Shown here: positions 22,263-32,673 of the stretch, one piece after another
Position numbering within the stretch: the first letter of the stretch is position 1
Layout: every line of letters starts with the position of its first letter
From: Perkinsus olseni
Lineage: Eukaryota > Perkinsozoa > Perkinsida > Perkinsidae
Assembly: GCA_013115135.1 (NCBI GenBank)
Contig: JABANP010000477.1
Location: 1-40,567, forward strand
Direction of reading: 5' to 3'
Length of the DNA stretch: 40,567 nt
Position numbers and translations under genes: made by a program
Notes under the pieces: model-generated
What the model saw: the letters and a program-made list of their open reading frames with translations, nothing else
What the model was told of the DNA's origin: nothing
Databases searched by the model: none

Positions 22263-22621
22263 CTATGAAACGCGGCACTGCATAGTAAGACTAGAAAATG
22301 CTTCCATCAATGCGACTCAGAGGAAACTTACTCCTACGGAAGGTTTGCTACTACATCACTTCAAGAAGTAATTCACCACTTAGCGGCCGAGGTACAACAT
22401 CAACAACGGTGGAAGTAACCACATGATAACTAAACGGCTCAATCCAGCGTCTTCAGCTTCCGATCACCGAGGCTCGCTTCATGGGTCATACCAAGAGCCC
22501 TGGCCATGTTGGTAGCGGCCCGAACTTCCTCCTTGGAATTAGCGCGACGAAGCTTCTCTCGGATAGATTGGGCGAGCCTGCGACGGAAGAGTATCAGTAG
22601 CGGATAGGATGACCGCTAGTC

Positions 22622-23368
22622 TCACTCGTTATCAGGATGGCCTTCCTCAGCCTGCTTCTGCTGCTGCTTTCGGACATTCCTCTTGCCTTGCGGGCGCTGC
22701 TGCCTTGATGGGGCAGGGGCCATACCCAACATGCTCTTCAACTGATTCTCGGCGACGAATTTAGACTTATTGTTACCTGCATTCCAAGTGTACGATAGAC
22801 TCTCCGACTCACTCAGCCCTACGTCTATTGTCAGCCTTCTGAGCTTGACGCTGCTGCTGTTGCGGCTGCTGTGTTCGGGCCCCAGTAGAATTGGGAGCCC
22901 GCTGGTTCTTACTTCCACCAGCTACCTGCTGCTGCTGGCGGGTACGCTCCTCACTGGCGGAGCGCGTCGGGGCATAGGCCGCATCGATGACTTCCTCACG
23001 AACCCCCTCAGGGATCACCTTGTCCAGCTAAAGAAAGAGACTGCGAGCCCATCGCCAGCCTACGCCGATTTACCTCCATCTTAGTGGGCTTCTGGCCCTC
23101 GCGTTTGCTGAGCTTCATCAACTCCTTCACGGCATTGCGCAGTTCCTCGACCTCCTTGGTAAGATTGGCCAGCTGCTTCGAGTCGGACTTGGTCATGCGC
23201 TGACAAACGTCCCTATTCCGGCTCGCCAAGTTGAGATCATAGACTCACATTGAGGTTCGACAGCTGGTCCTTGAGCGCCTTGTTCTTGGTCCGGGCGTTG
23301 ACCATCTCAGCGGCGGCGCCACTGGAGGCGGCGGCCGCGGTTTGCTGTTGCTTCTTATTAGGGGCCAT
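22622..23368 (-). CDS. Q-rich basic coiled-coil protein, unknown function
   Basis: The ATG at 23368 starts MAPNKKQQQTAAAASSGAAA. Successive exons encode a coiled coil (SKQLANLTKEVEELRNAVKE, LMKLSKREGQKPTKME), then LDKVIPEGVREEVIDAAYAP, a Gln/Arg-rich stretch, and SKFVAENQLKSMLGMAPAPS ending EEGHPDNE at 22622. Donors GTGAGT and GTAAAT and a short intron ending TGCAG fit minus-strand splicing. Composition suggests an RNA- or ribosome-associated protein, but I recognise no family. Confidence 0.6.
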
Positions 23369-23952
23369 TAGCGCGGAGGATGACGGCGTCGGAGAGAAAA
23401 AGTGGGTGGTATAACAAACTACTGATGACGATGATCAACCTCCAACCAATAACGCAGTGATGCACTTAGCGAGCAAATGCTAAAGTATCGGCATGTGTGA
23501 AGGATTATTATTATTAGAAACTGTATGAATGGTACAAAGAAGCAGCCCTCACTCGGCCGGAGCGCCTCCTACTACTGGGGAGGAGATGCCAGGGAAGATA
23601 CTGCTGCTAACCGAGGGACCGTGCAGGCGTGAGAGCTGCGCAACGTCGGCCAGGAAGCTGAGTGAAACACATGACGCCGGAGCGGATGGTGGTCGGATGC
23701 AATTACCTTTTAGAGTTGTGGACGGTACTGCCGCCGAGCACTATGGCCGGTTGTTTCTCTGTTGACTGTTGTGAGGTAGCCCCGGACGCAGTAGCGGTGG
23801 TGCTCGCGAGCTGGTCATTGAGAGTGTCGATGTCTCGGGCCTCCTCGAAAGTACAGCCACCAACCATGAACACTAGCAACAACGATGGCCTGAAGGTGAG
23901 TGACGCGATGGTATCTTAGGTTGACTCGTGGTCACCACGGTGTAGAAAGATA
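23369..23952. other. Short interval between the coiled-coil gene and VPS45
   Basis: It contains no recognised gene. Plus-strand GGTATCTTAGGTTGA (23910-23924) follows a GTGAGT that looks like a donor after a small frame (MNTSNNDGLK), hinting at a short plus-strand transcript across the VPS45 3' end. Confidence 0.35.
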
Positions 23953-26239
23953 CTACCTCATATTCTCCACGCCATTCAAGCGGCCTTTACTGCCAACCAC
24001 AGCAACGTAATCTTGCTCTTTCACTTTGCCCTTGAGCGCTTGCTCAGCTGTGATCGATATTGGAGACCTGTGCTGAGTATAGACATTCTCTGTCGAACCA
24101 GCGAGCCCCAGACGGCGGGCCAAGGCAGCAGCGGCTCCCGAACTGGACGGGTAGGGTAGCCGAGATGCCGAACCGAAGTGGTCCAGCATTGTTGATATGA
24201 GCCCAACCTGACCGCAAGAGCATCGACAGCGCGGCGTGAGGAGAGCCGGATCAGTACCTGCTCGGGAGGGACGCCCTTCTGCTGCAGGAGACCCTTGAGG
24301 TCTCGGATGCCACTCGTATCGGTCTCAAACCTCAAGGCATAGAGAATACATATCTTCAGCCGTTCCAGGTTGGAGTTGCGAGGGTTCTCGATCATAGCTG
24401 AGATGATGACCCAGGTTCGATCCCTGGTGAGGACATCTTTACCTACCCTTCACCCTTTTCAGCTGGTCCCGCATGCTCATATGATCGTCACAGGCCAAAC
24501 TTTGCTCCAGCTCTGAACACTCCAGCAAGTTGTACTTCTCCACCATCCGCGATATCTCATGAACCAGCGCCACGTGCTTTGACACGTTGCCACTGAGCTT
24601 GCGGTACTCGGGATACCTGAACGAGGCACAGGTTCGATCCCGGCACCCGACACACTGTACTACTGGTCGAGGAATCTTTGCATATCTTCAACATTGTCGA
24701 CCTTCGCCTGATGCTTGGTCTGCTGCTGATAGAGCTCAACATACTCCTTTATGTGCATCCCGAGGTCCCCGAAGTTGCTCAACTGACCAACAACCACTAC
24801 AAGCCATCCGAAACCCGTTCCCAACCTTACGTAATTGTCCCGGAAGAATTTATCAGAAGTGGTGCTGAGGACCACCTCTACACCCTCCGATGACGATCCT
24901 CCTTCCCCAGCCACCGCCAGCGGATGCATCACTCGGTTGTTCTCCAAGCCCAGCAGCTCATGAACCTGATTGAGAGCTTGCCGCTCTCGAGAATACCATC
25001 CCCCTGGGAACTACCATTGCTTGATAAGTCCACTGCGTGAGTAACGGCGTGACGGGGTCGTCCCGTCGATCGGCCACCAGGATGAGCATACCGCCGCCAC
25101 TGTTAACGGGCGTCTCTGCCGACCCCGCTACGCTCTCGAAAAGACTCTCATCCTGTTCTAGGCGCTTTTGAAGAGCCAAAGCGACCTTGCGTGCCAATGG
25201 GGAAGCCGATGAATACCGAATGACAGGCAGGGTGAGACCGGAGGAGTTCGTGGCTGTGACCGGGCCGGGACCTGGAAGGTGACAGTTGACACGAGATGAA
25301 GGGAAAAAGAGGCCTACCTCGCTTGACACTACCCAGCGATATCGAAGCTGCAAAGAGGCCATCGACTTGACGTTGAAAGACACTCTCCTCGAAGGCCGTC
25401 CACATCGTTTGCTCTCGATGCAGCTGTGCTACTGACTGGGAGCCCAGGGAGAACAACCCAGCATTAAGCGCGATAACGTCGGCGTACCTGAGGGGAACTG
25501 CAGGAGGGAAATGAGCGGTGGACGCCTACGCTTCGGTGACAGAGGCGACGCACTCATACTCGTCACAGGCCGCCAGCTGAGACAGTCGACCGTGAGGGAC
25601 CACGTTTGAGAAAACTGAAGAGACATGGTGATGGCCTAGCGTAGCCTCGAATGGAGTATTACATAAATGATACTTGCTGTAGATGGGCTGACGGAGGACC
25701 TTGGAAAGTGCCAAGAAGTTCTGGTTGGTGGGACGAAGGAAGACGCAGGCCTTCATGTGCCGCATGCTGTTGTTGTTGGCAGAAGCAGGAGAGCCATCGT
25801 TGGGTGCGGCTATGGCCTCTTCGAGTGGCTCTACCTATTGGGAAAGGATACTACCACTAATAGTCATAGTAGCGCAACGTAACCGTGCTATGGCTGATGC
25901 TACAGTAGCGAGTCGAGCGATGATAGTAACGGTACCAGAACCACAGCCATCACTGCTACTACGGCCTTTACCAACAGCATCACCGACCCCACAATCATTA
26001 AACCTGTCCTCCTATTGAGACCACCACGGCTATCACTACTACCACATTAATATTATTACCAGGAAAACCTCCTTATTGAGTATCTCGGTCTGTGTCATGA
26101 CTGTGCTGACGATGGGAAGCGTGTCCTTGTCTACCAGAAGGGCCTTCATCACACCAGCCCCTCCGACTCGGTCCAGCATCGAGTTTAGATACCGATTATT
26201 GGACCCCCAGATGGAGTACCACGGCTCATCCTTAGACAT
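23953..26239 (-). CDS. VPS45: VPS45, Sec1/Munc18-family SNARE regulator, multi-exon
   Basis: VPS45 binds syntaxin-16/Tlg2-type SNAREs and drives endosome-to-trans-Golgi fusion; in apicomplexan relatives it has adapted roles. From ATG 26239 the exons read MSKDEPWYSIWG, MKALLVDKDTLPIVSTVMTQ, ILNKEV, then MRHMKACVFLRPTNQNFLAL, the aspartate-rich LILVADRRDDPVTPLLTQWT, NFGDLGMHIKEYVELYQQQT, YRKLSGNVSKHVALVHEISR and ELEQSLACDDHMSMRDQLKR. The C terminus has the family's ENVYTQHRSP and KGKVKEQDYVAVVG. All domains appear present. Two of its introns (24398-24446 and 24617-24663) hold a perfect antisense tRNA B-box. Its start is about 250 bp from the CCDC124 start on the opposite strand, so a shared promoter is likely. 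Confidence 0.88.
24398..24446 (-). pseudogene. VPS45 intron of 49 nt carrying a tRNA 3'-half on the opposite strand
   Basis: The plus strand has CCAGGTTCGATCCCTGG (a complete 5-bp T-arm with canonical TTCGATC loop) followed by GAGGAC. No 5' half fits in the intron. GT-AG ends and phase match VPS45. Confidence 0.6.
24617..24663 (-). pseudogene. VPS45 intron of 47 nt carrying a tRNA B-box on the opposite strand
   Basis: The plus strand has CAGGTTCGATCCCGG, again an exact GGTTCGATCC B-box, in the same orientation relative to the gene as in the intron at 24398. Confidence 0.55.
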
Positions 26240-26489
26240 GCAAAAAACAATGTTAACCTGCAACCACACACTCACTGGTTGCCAGCCCCCGGCCCCAACC
26301 TTCGCGCGCCACGAAATTACCTTACATTTACGGAGTCTGCGCTTGACCTTCACTCGGCATCATCGTCATTCAGTCGCTTAAGTATGTCTATATGATCTCG
26401 AGCTGGTGCGACGAGGATCAAGTGGAGTCGCGCGCGCCCGAGTGATCGATTAATATTCGAGGAAGTGAGCGAGAGTGGTATTAGGTAAA
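26240..26489. promoter_or_regulatory. Bidirectional intergenic region between VPS45 and CCDC124
   Basis: About 250 bp separate two divergent start codons. I see no clear TATA box. It must hold both promoters unless transcripts overlap. Confidence 0.5.
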
Positions 26490-27351
26490 ATGGGAAAGTT
26501 TGGCGGTGGCAACGAGAAAGCGATAGCCGCTAGAGAAAGGAAGAAGGAGCAACACGCTGTGAAGGTCGCTGAGGAGGTAGAGGGGGATCTGGGTATCTTA
26601 GGTTGAACCGTGTTGTTGGTATGTAACCTTGGTTGTCTCAGCAAAAACGCAAGGAAGATGCACTCTGGCGAGATGATGATAAGAACAGAGCCGCAAAGGA
26701 CGCGAGAGCAAGAGCTAAAGTGCGGGGACTGACTGTGCGGGACATTGGATAGGAATCTTAGGTTGATGCTTGCATGGAATCTTAAGGTTGCCTGCGTCTT
26801 GCTTCAGTATCTTCCTTCAGGAAGAGGCCCATGATGCTAAGCTTGAGAAGGATAAGGAGAAGAGGGAACTCTTGAAGGCTGAGGAAGAGGCGCTGAAAAA
26901 TGTCGGGAAATCTAAGAAGCAGCTAGCGGGCTCGAAAAAAGTCACGCGCCGCGATATTCAATCCCACGCCCTCATGGGGCTGGCTGCTCCCCCTACTAAA
27001 AAGAAATCTCACAAGCCCTCTGGGGCTGCCGCTCCGAAGGTCGTCGTCACTGACGAGCCGCTGCAGGAGAACATCAATCACTTGTTGAGAGCTCAGGCCG
27101 CGCGAGGCGTTGAGGTGGTATCGGGTAGTGGCATTGATAGTGCTCTTGGGGCGTTGGGAGGAGAGGCTGCTGGTGGAGAGGATCGACATCCGGAGAAGCG
27201 GGCTAAGGCGCTGTATGCTGCGTTCGAGGAGAGGAGGATGGCTGAGATGAAGGATGAGTATCCGGGGTTGAAGCGGTCACAATACAAGGAAAAGATATTC
27301 AAAGAATGGCAGAAGTCGCCAGAGAATCCTCTGAGAGATTTGAAGAAATGA
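26490..27351 (+). CDS. CCDC124: CCDC124/Lso2-type ribosome-associated coiled-coil protein
   Basis: Exons 26490-26576, 26642-26719 and 26821-27351 join to 231 residues. The N terminus (MGKFGGGNEKAIAARERKK) and DALWRDDDKNRAAKDARARA match the basic helix that CCDC124/Lso2 inserts into the decoding and tRNA sites of idle ribosomes. The middle has SKKVTRRDIQ and the PLQENINHLLR motif. The C terminus has DRHPEKRAKALYAAFEERRM and KEWQKSPENPLRDLKK, both family signatures. Function in ribosome hibernation and recovery is family knowledge. Both introns contain the GGWATCTTAGGTTGA motif, the second twice in slightly different form. Confidence 0.88.
26592..26606 (+). other. Intronic motif GGTATCTTAGGTTGA in CCDC124 intron 1
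   Basis: Lies 15 nt after the GTAGAG donor of the 65-nt intron 26577-26641. Confidence 0.6.
26752..26790 (+). other. Two copies of the intronic motif in CCDC124 intron 2
   Basis: GGAATCTTAGGTTGATGC at 26752-26769 is identical to that at 1930. GGAATCTTAAGGTTG at 26776-26790 differs by one inserted A. Confidence 0.6.
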
Positions 27352-27727
27352 TAAAATCGTAAGAATAGATTTCTTGTGTTCATCTCTGTGGTGTTTGTGA
27401 TAGCTCTGGGGGGAGGACACATGCCGGGACGGCGATTCCGTTGATACATCCGCTTCCGTGCTTGGGGATGGACATTTGCCGCTTTTTCAATCAGAATTGG
27501 TAACCCAGGCCGCAGGAGCATCTTTGGTTGGGCATAGACATTTGCCACTTCTTGTATCGGAGTCGGTGCCTCAGGGCGCGAGAGTCCTTGTCGTGAGGAC
27601 TCCAAGTGAGAATTGCTGTAGCGGCAGCGGGACTACTGAAGGGACATCCCATCCCAAAACCCCACAAGAATTCGTGAGGGTATTGGTATATCGTCATTGT
27701 AGCAGGGATTGGCTTACGAGTAATAAC
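27352..27727 (+). repeat. Intergenic DNA with a diverged tandem repeat of about 58 bp
   Basis: GGACATTTGCCGCTTTTTC and TAGACATTTGCCACTTCTTG begin two diverged copies of a roughly 58-bp unit (about 27466 and 27525). A weaker third copy may precede them near 27413. The repeats lie between the CCDC124 stop and the kinase start. Confidence 0.45.
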
Positions 27728-30529
27728 ATGGGAGCATCATGCTGTTCCTCTTCCACTGCACCGGATGATCCAACGCGTATGGACAGTTTAGTGGAGGAAA
27801 CGCGGACGGGTAGTGGGTAGGGGTATCGACACGAGCGGTTCACGCCCTGCAACTGCTAACGTTGATTAGAACGGGAATCGCTCCTCTGAAGGGCTCGTCT
27901 GAGTTTTCGAAAATGTGGTAGGGAGGAAATTTCATCCGACGCGGGGCGTGGTGGAGCCTATCTCAGTCTAAGCGAAGACCCGGAGAAACCTTTTGCGATC
28001 CATTCAGACCGAGAAATTGGCCATTCTCGCTCAGGCGGGTGGGGCATGATTTTGATGGGTGTTGTAAAGAACAGTCGCGTCAGAAAAGCTGCCGTGGAAT
28101 TGAGTGCCCTCCTCTCAGATTCACAACCCCGTGGGGGTTCGTCATCGGCCGCAGTGGCAGTAGGCAGCGATGTGCTCACAGACGGCGATGAGATAGATGT
28201 GCGGTTGCTGGTCGATAGCGATCCGTTCGAGCAACCAGTCTCGCCTATCAATCAATCGGGAGGGACCGCAGCCTTCTACCGAGTCAAATACAACGAAGGT
28301 TCTTCTGGCGGCAGGTAGTAGGGACACTCGGTATGGTTTTGAGCTTCAAGATTCGAGGCAGGACCCCTTACTACTGGATCGGAAAAGATCTCGCGAGAGC
28401 AGCCGACGAAGTTGACTTTTACGATGAAATTAATGCTTTGCGGAAGAGCGAGAATGCGAATGGTTCGGGCTGCCAGTCCTGGGCCATCAGCGAGTACATG
28501 CTGGAATACGCCGGTAAGAACTCCTTCCACGAGTCTCGTCTGATCTTCGGGCTGGCTCCTAGGCGTCTGCCGTCTTCGTGTGAAGTGCCCGGCGAAAGCG
28601 TCAGCTCATACTGGCTCGGAGGCCAGTAGTAGTGTTAACGGTAAATCGCCTGTGAGCGCGACTGAAGTGATCGAAGAGAGAGATCTCATCTTGTTGCGGA
28701 ACCTTCACGACGGTTATAAGAAGCTGAGGTTACTGGACATAAAAATGGGAGAAGTCACGGCGGTTGCAGGTTGGCAGGTGAGAAGGGCAGAGACAGGAAG
28801 TCTGAGCTATTGTCCCAAGTGGGTTTTCGGGAGCTACCTTTGCGGGCCAGCGGAGTTAAGGTGGAAAAGCTTTTGTGTTCAGGGAAAGAGTCGTTTTCGG
28901 GCTTGGAGAGGCCATCGGATTGATAAGCATACTAATTCACAAGTGGAGGGTTTCCGACTTGAAGGCTTTGGCGGATCCCCGTGGAGTTTACGAAGCATGG
29001 ATCCGAGTGCGGCTTTGAAAGTACAGGGTCAGCTTTTCTGTCGATCCCTTCGTTCATGTGGCTGTGTGGTCTAGTGGTATGATTCGCGCTTCGGGTGCGC
29101 GAGGTCCCGGGTTCGATTCTCGGCTCAGCCCTGTTCTTTCTTTGAACATATATCTTGCTCTCAGATGTACAAGAGCCAGGCTCGGCGACTACAATATCAG
29201 CGCCTGAGTGCGCAGGACTTTCTCACCTTCTTCCTTGACATGCGCCATGCTTATTCTTCCGACGGTCCTCTTTCCCAAGGCCGTACGCCTGAGGAATACA
29301 TCGAACTCGTTCTACTCCAAATACTACGAAAGCTGTGTAAGATTTGCTCAGCACTGAGCGAGGTGAAGATACCGCAGATGTGGGTGGGCAGTAGTATAGC
29401 ACTCGGATTCGATGCTGAGGGACTTGACTCTAGTGGAACGCCCAACACTCAAGTAGTTCTCTTCGACTGGGGTAGATCAGAGTTGAATACGGCGGCGAAG
29501 AACGCCCGATTGAGTCCGGAGGAGCAGCATAAGAGAAGTAAATACTGGGGACATTACCTGTGTGCCGCCCACCGCCTCTTCTACGAGACTGCTAGGGTAT
29601 ATTATAATAGATATCTGGCTGAGAGATGGCGGAGCGTAGTTTTTGAAGTTTGGGATTACGATTCTATCACGGAGAACGACTCCGTGGGCCGAGTAGCCAT
29701 CCCGCTGGACATGTCGAAATTACCCACAGAGACCTTCACGAGCTACGTCCTCTTCCTCATGGACTGCGATGATGATGGCGTCCTGACGAGGAACTCTCGG
29801 GGGGAGGCGTCGCTGCTTTACGTGAGTTTGAAGCGAATTGAGTATGCGGAGGAGTCACGGTTCAAAGAGGGCGTTTTGGTGAGGGTTGAAAAGGCCAGAA
29901 ATCTGCCCATCAAGGACTACATTGGGAGCTGCGATGCGGCAGTGACAGTTGCTGTGACGGACCTCCCGATAGGGAGCCAAGCCAGAGTGCCGCGATGCGT
30001 TAGCGAAGAGAAGCGGAGTGGAACGGTGAGTAGCGACTGCTATGGGGAGTCCCTGCGTTCCGACATGCTTCCCCCCTCAGTCTCCTGGTGATGCGACTGG
30101 GTATCCCTTCCCCGCTTTGGGTTCTGCAGCCTCGGCAAGCAATTGCCAGTGCCTTCAACAAACCTCCGTCGTTACCGACTCACTCGATCCAATTTGGGGC
30201 GGTCCGAATGGCTTGGGCGAGGTTTTCGAGTTTGCCATCACTAAAGTGTACGCAAGCTTCCCGTGGTTGCTTTAGTATCACTTCCACTCAGGGATGATGT
30301 CACCGGCAAAGATTTCCTGCAGGCGATAACAGGCGGGGAAATAACAACTTTCGACCGCACCTTCTGCAACGGGCTCTTCCCAATCAGGTGAGGACGCATC
30401 ACCGCTGTCGGCCATAGTCTGTCTTTCTTCAGTGGTGGAGACATCGATACAGGCGGAGCCTATCAAGATTTCGTCCGTAACTTTGTGCCCACTACCTGCG
30501 GTGACATCTCATCCCCATCCGCATGCTAG
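27728..30529 (+). CDS. Inositol polyphosphate kinase with C-terminal C2 domains, predicted lipid-anchored
   Basis: Ten exons (27728-27816, 27870-27917, 27967-28314, 28344-28513, 28563-28777, 28883-29020, 29165-30025, 30081-30247, 30292-30387, 30433-30529) sum to 742 codons plus stop with all phases closing. The N terminus MGASCCSSS is a strong N-myristoylation plus palmitoylation signal. The kinase part has the IPK-family catalytic motif in KLRLLDIKMGEV (family PxxxDxKxG), then FRLEGFGG and VGSSIALGFD...VVLFDWGRSELN, matching the SSLL and DFAH metal-binding regions. C2-like sequence follows: VVFEVWDYDSITENDSVGRV, then VRVEKARNLP, DSLDPIWGG and VDDVTGKDFLQA. The family makes IP4-IP8 or pyrophosphates from inositol phosphates. 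Membrane anchoring and C2 targeting would place it at a membrane. The 29-nt intron at 28315 is unusually short. Confidence 0.8.
29060..29131 (+). tRNA. tRNA-Pro(CGG), sense, within an intron
   Basis: Acceptor GGCTGTG pairs with CTCAGCC (one T-T mismatch), discriminator C. A-box TGGTCTAGTGGTATGATT and B-box GGGTTCGATTC are good. Anticodon stem CGCGC/GCGCG encloses TTCGGGT, giving CGG. It lies in intron 29021-29164 of the inositol phosphate kinase, on the same strand. TTCTTTCTTT downstream is a weak Pol III terminator at best. Confidence 0.9.
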
Positions 30530-30885
30530 GCGGCGTTCGAGATTCCGGCGAGGTGACGATTGTTTGCTGCCTGTTACTCCTACCCAGGAAGGCATTCGCC
30601 TCTTCCTCGATGAATACTAATTTACCAGTTTTCCTCAAAGCCGTGGCCCAGCTTACCGGGCTTCGATGACCGCTGACCAATGACAACTTGTCAGAGCCAT
30701 TGATATGCAGGCTTCGGCTCTCGATACCGTCCGCTCCTCGCTGTGTACATACTATCAACAATATCATCAATCTGCTATTTTTGTCGTGATTTGTGTATTT
30801 TGACGTGCGAATGTCCACCAGGGTGTTGCGCTTATGGGAGTTGAGAAGTCGTAGTCGCCGTATTGTTGCCGCAGTTGTTTCATCG

Positions 30886-31687
30886 ATGGTCCGAGAGAAG
30901 GATGCTTCTCCAGTGGAAGGGAACGGAGTAGAGGACCCTTTTGCGATGCTTGAGGCTGAGCAAATGAAAGAGAAATCGGCGGCGAGCTCGAAACCGAAAT
31001 CGGAGGTCAATCGGAAAGTCAGCAGTATGTGCTCGCATTGCTGCACCGTTTGAGTGATGCATTCAGACACTACGGTTTCGGCGCCACCGAGGACGGGACG
31101 GCCCCGCCAGTCAGACGCTTCCAGCGATAGTGATTCGGAGGCCAGTGAGGATGAGCGCTGGGCTCGAGAGCGAGAGGCACGCCGAAAAGTAGGAATGGGT
31201 ATGCTGTGGAGTCAATCCTGCAATGCTCCCGGTCATGCCGATGCGCTCCTGGATATGCTCGCGGAGATTTCATGATACGATGGGGGATCATGTACTGGGC
31301 AGCATCTACTGTTCCATCCCGCCTTCTCAGCGCGCTTTGGAGCAGATAGACAAAGAGTACGAAAATAAGGCTAAGCAGCGTGCGGTACTGGAGAAGACGG
31401 CTGAGGAGAAAGCGAAGGTCCAAGAGGCTGCACTCCAGGCGGGGTAAGTCCGCCGGGCAACTCCGACTATCGCTCCTCTTTCGGTTGATGTGTGCGCATC
31501 TGGAATAACTTCTATTGGAACGAAGCAGCCTTCCTCTGCTGATGGTAGGTTCACTCCTCTAGAACGGTATATTCTTCGGTCGGGGGAGATAGCAGAGAAG
31601 TATAAGGTCGATGACCTCAAGATCAAGGAAAAGCTTGAGAACAAACACCGATCGAACGCGGAGGAGTCTGAAAGTAGAGCCCCTTAG
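30886..31687 (+). CDS. Charged coiled-coil protein, probably nuclear, unknown function
   Basis: Exons 30886-31024, 31067-31188, 31331-31443 and 31549-31687 close to 170 residues. It begins MVREKDASPVEGNGVEDPFA, has an acidic/serine stretch (SDASSDSDSEASEDERW), then a long charged helix (ALEQIDKEYENKAKQRAVLE) and ends LKIKEKLENKHRSNAEESES. Composition is typical of nuclear RNA-processing proteins, but I recognise no domain. Confidence 0.55.
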
Positions 31688-32169
31688 TTGCATGAATGGT
31701 GTTGAGTCGAGAAGTCGCGCTTAGAGCCCGTTGGTGTTGGGAAGGTGGACTGGTACATAAATTGAATGCCAGTGCGGTTTGAAACACTTGCGATGAGAGC
31801 TGCTTAGCTCGAGGGGGCCAATTGAGCTTCAGCCAATCTTCGACCAATCGGGAGGCAAATTCTGTTAGGTTACGGATGTCATATTGTCACGGGGTAGTAG
31901 GAAAAATTTTAGCGCATAGATTTTCACGGCGGTATGCAACAAAACATGGCGACTCAGTATCTATGCTTCTTTTCGTGTGGGTCGTTCCCTATAAGAAGAC
32001 ACGACGAAACGCTTTTCCGTGCTTCTGGTACAGTGTATATGCTCCATGCGGACAGTCCTCCGAGAACCCTTCCGTCCTCGCCCAACCGCCTCAACAGCAG
32101 TGCATCGATTGCTAAGGTCTCCACACTTCAAGGATCTCACTTTGACAAGAAGATGTGTGGTTAGTCTCT
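31688..32169. other. Left boundary of the tRNA array, no gene seen
   Basis: From about 32110 the DNA already resembles array spacer (TCTCCACACTTCA...GAAGATGTGTGG), so the array begins mid-spacer. Left of that I see nothing. Confidence 0.5.
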
Positions 32170-32239
32170 GCGCCCGCCGGGAGTCGAACCCGGGTCACAA
32201 GCATGGGAAGCTTGTATGAGACCGTTACACTACGAGCGC
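32170..32239 (-). tRNA. tRNA-Gly(CCC), first array copy
   Basis: Minus strand: acceptor GCGCTCG/CGGGCGC pairs fully (one T-G). Anticodon stem CAAGC/GCTTG encloses TTCCCAT, giving CCC, which reads GGG. T-arm CCGGGTTCGACTCCCGG is perfect, and discriminator A follows. The D-arm has GGTCTC where most copies have GGTATC. Confidence 0.9.
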
Positions 32240-32335
32240 TTCTGTCTTAGCTATTCGTGTAGCTTCTCGGCTGTGAGCTGATTGTCTAGGGTCTCCAGAC
32301 TTCACCAATTTGATAAGATGTGTGGTATAAGCTCT

Positions 32336-32405
32336 GCGCCCGCCGGGAGTCGAACCCGGGTCACAAGCATGGGAAGCTTGTATGATACCGTTACACTACG
32401 AGCGC
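32336..32405 (-). tRNA. tRNA-Gly(CCC), canonical array copy
   Basis: This is the array consensus, with intact A-box GTGTAACGGTATC and B-box GGGTTCGACTCC. Very close to animal tRNA-Gly(CCC). Confidence 0.92.
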
Positions 32406-32505
32406 TTCTGTCTTAACTATTCGTATAGCTTCTCGGCTGTGAGCTGATTGCCTAGGGTTTCTACACTTCACCAATTTGGTGAATTGGTGAAGTGGGGTAG
32501 GTTCT

Positions 32506-32575
32506 GCGCCCGCCGGGAGTCGAACCCGGGTCACAAGCATGGGAAGCTTGTATGATACCGTTACACTACGAGCGC
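32506..32575 (-). tRNA. tRNA-Gly(CCC), copy next to an inverted-repeat spacer
   Basis: The tRNA matches the consensus. Its 3' spacer (plus 32466-32493) has the 11-bp inverted repeat CTTCACCAATT/AATTGGTGAAG, also seen near 33299 and 35425 and in imperfect form near 35093 and 37547. Confidence 0.9.
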
Positions 32576-32673
32576 TTCTGTCTTAGCTATTCGTATAGCT
32601 TCTCGGCTGTGAGCTGATTGCCTAGGGTCTCCAGACTTCATCAATTTGATAAGGAGATGTGGGTATAGTCTCT

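Larger units (their letters stand above)
20880..22621. other. Interval with one long unassigned open frame
   Basis: The subtilisin promoter should lie just right of 20876. A 244-codon plus-strand frame is listed separately. A tRNA-like relic lies near 22168-22262. Confidence 0.4.
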
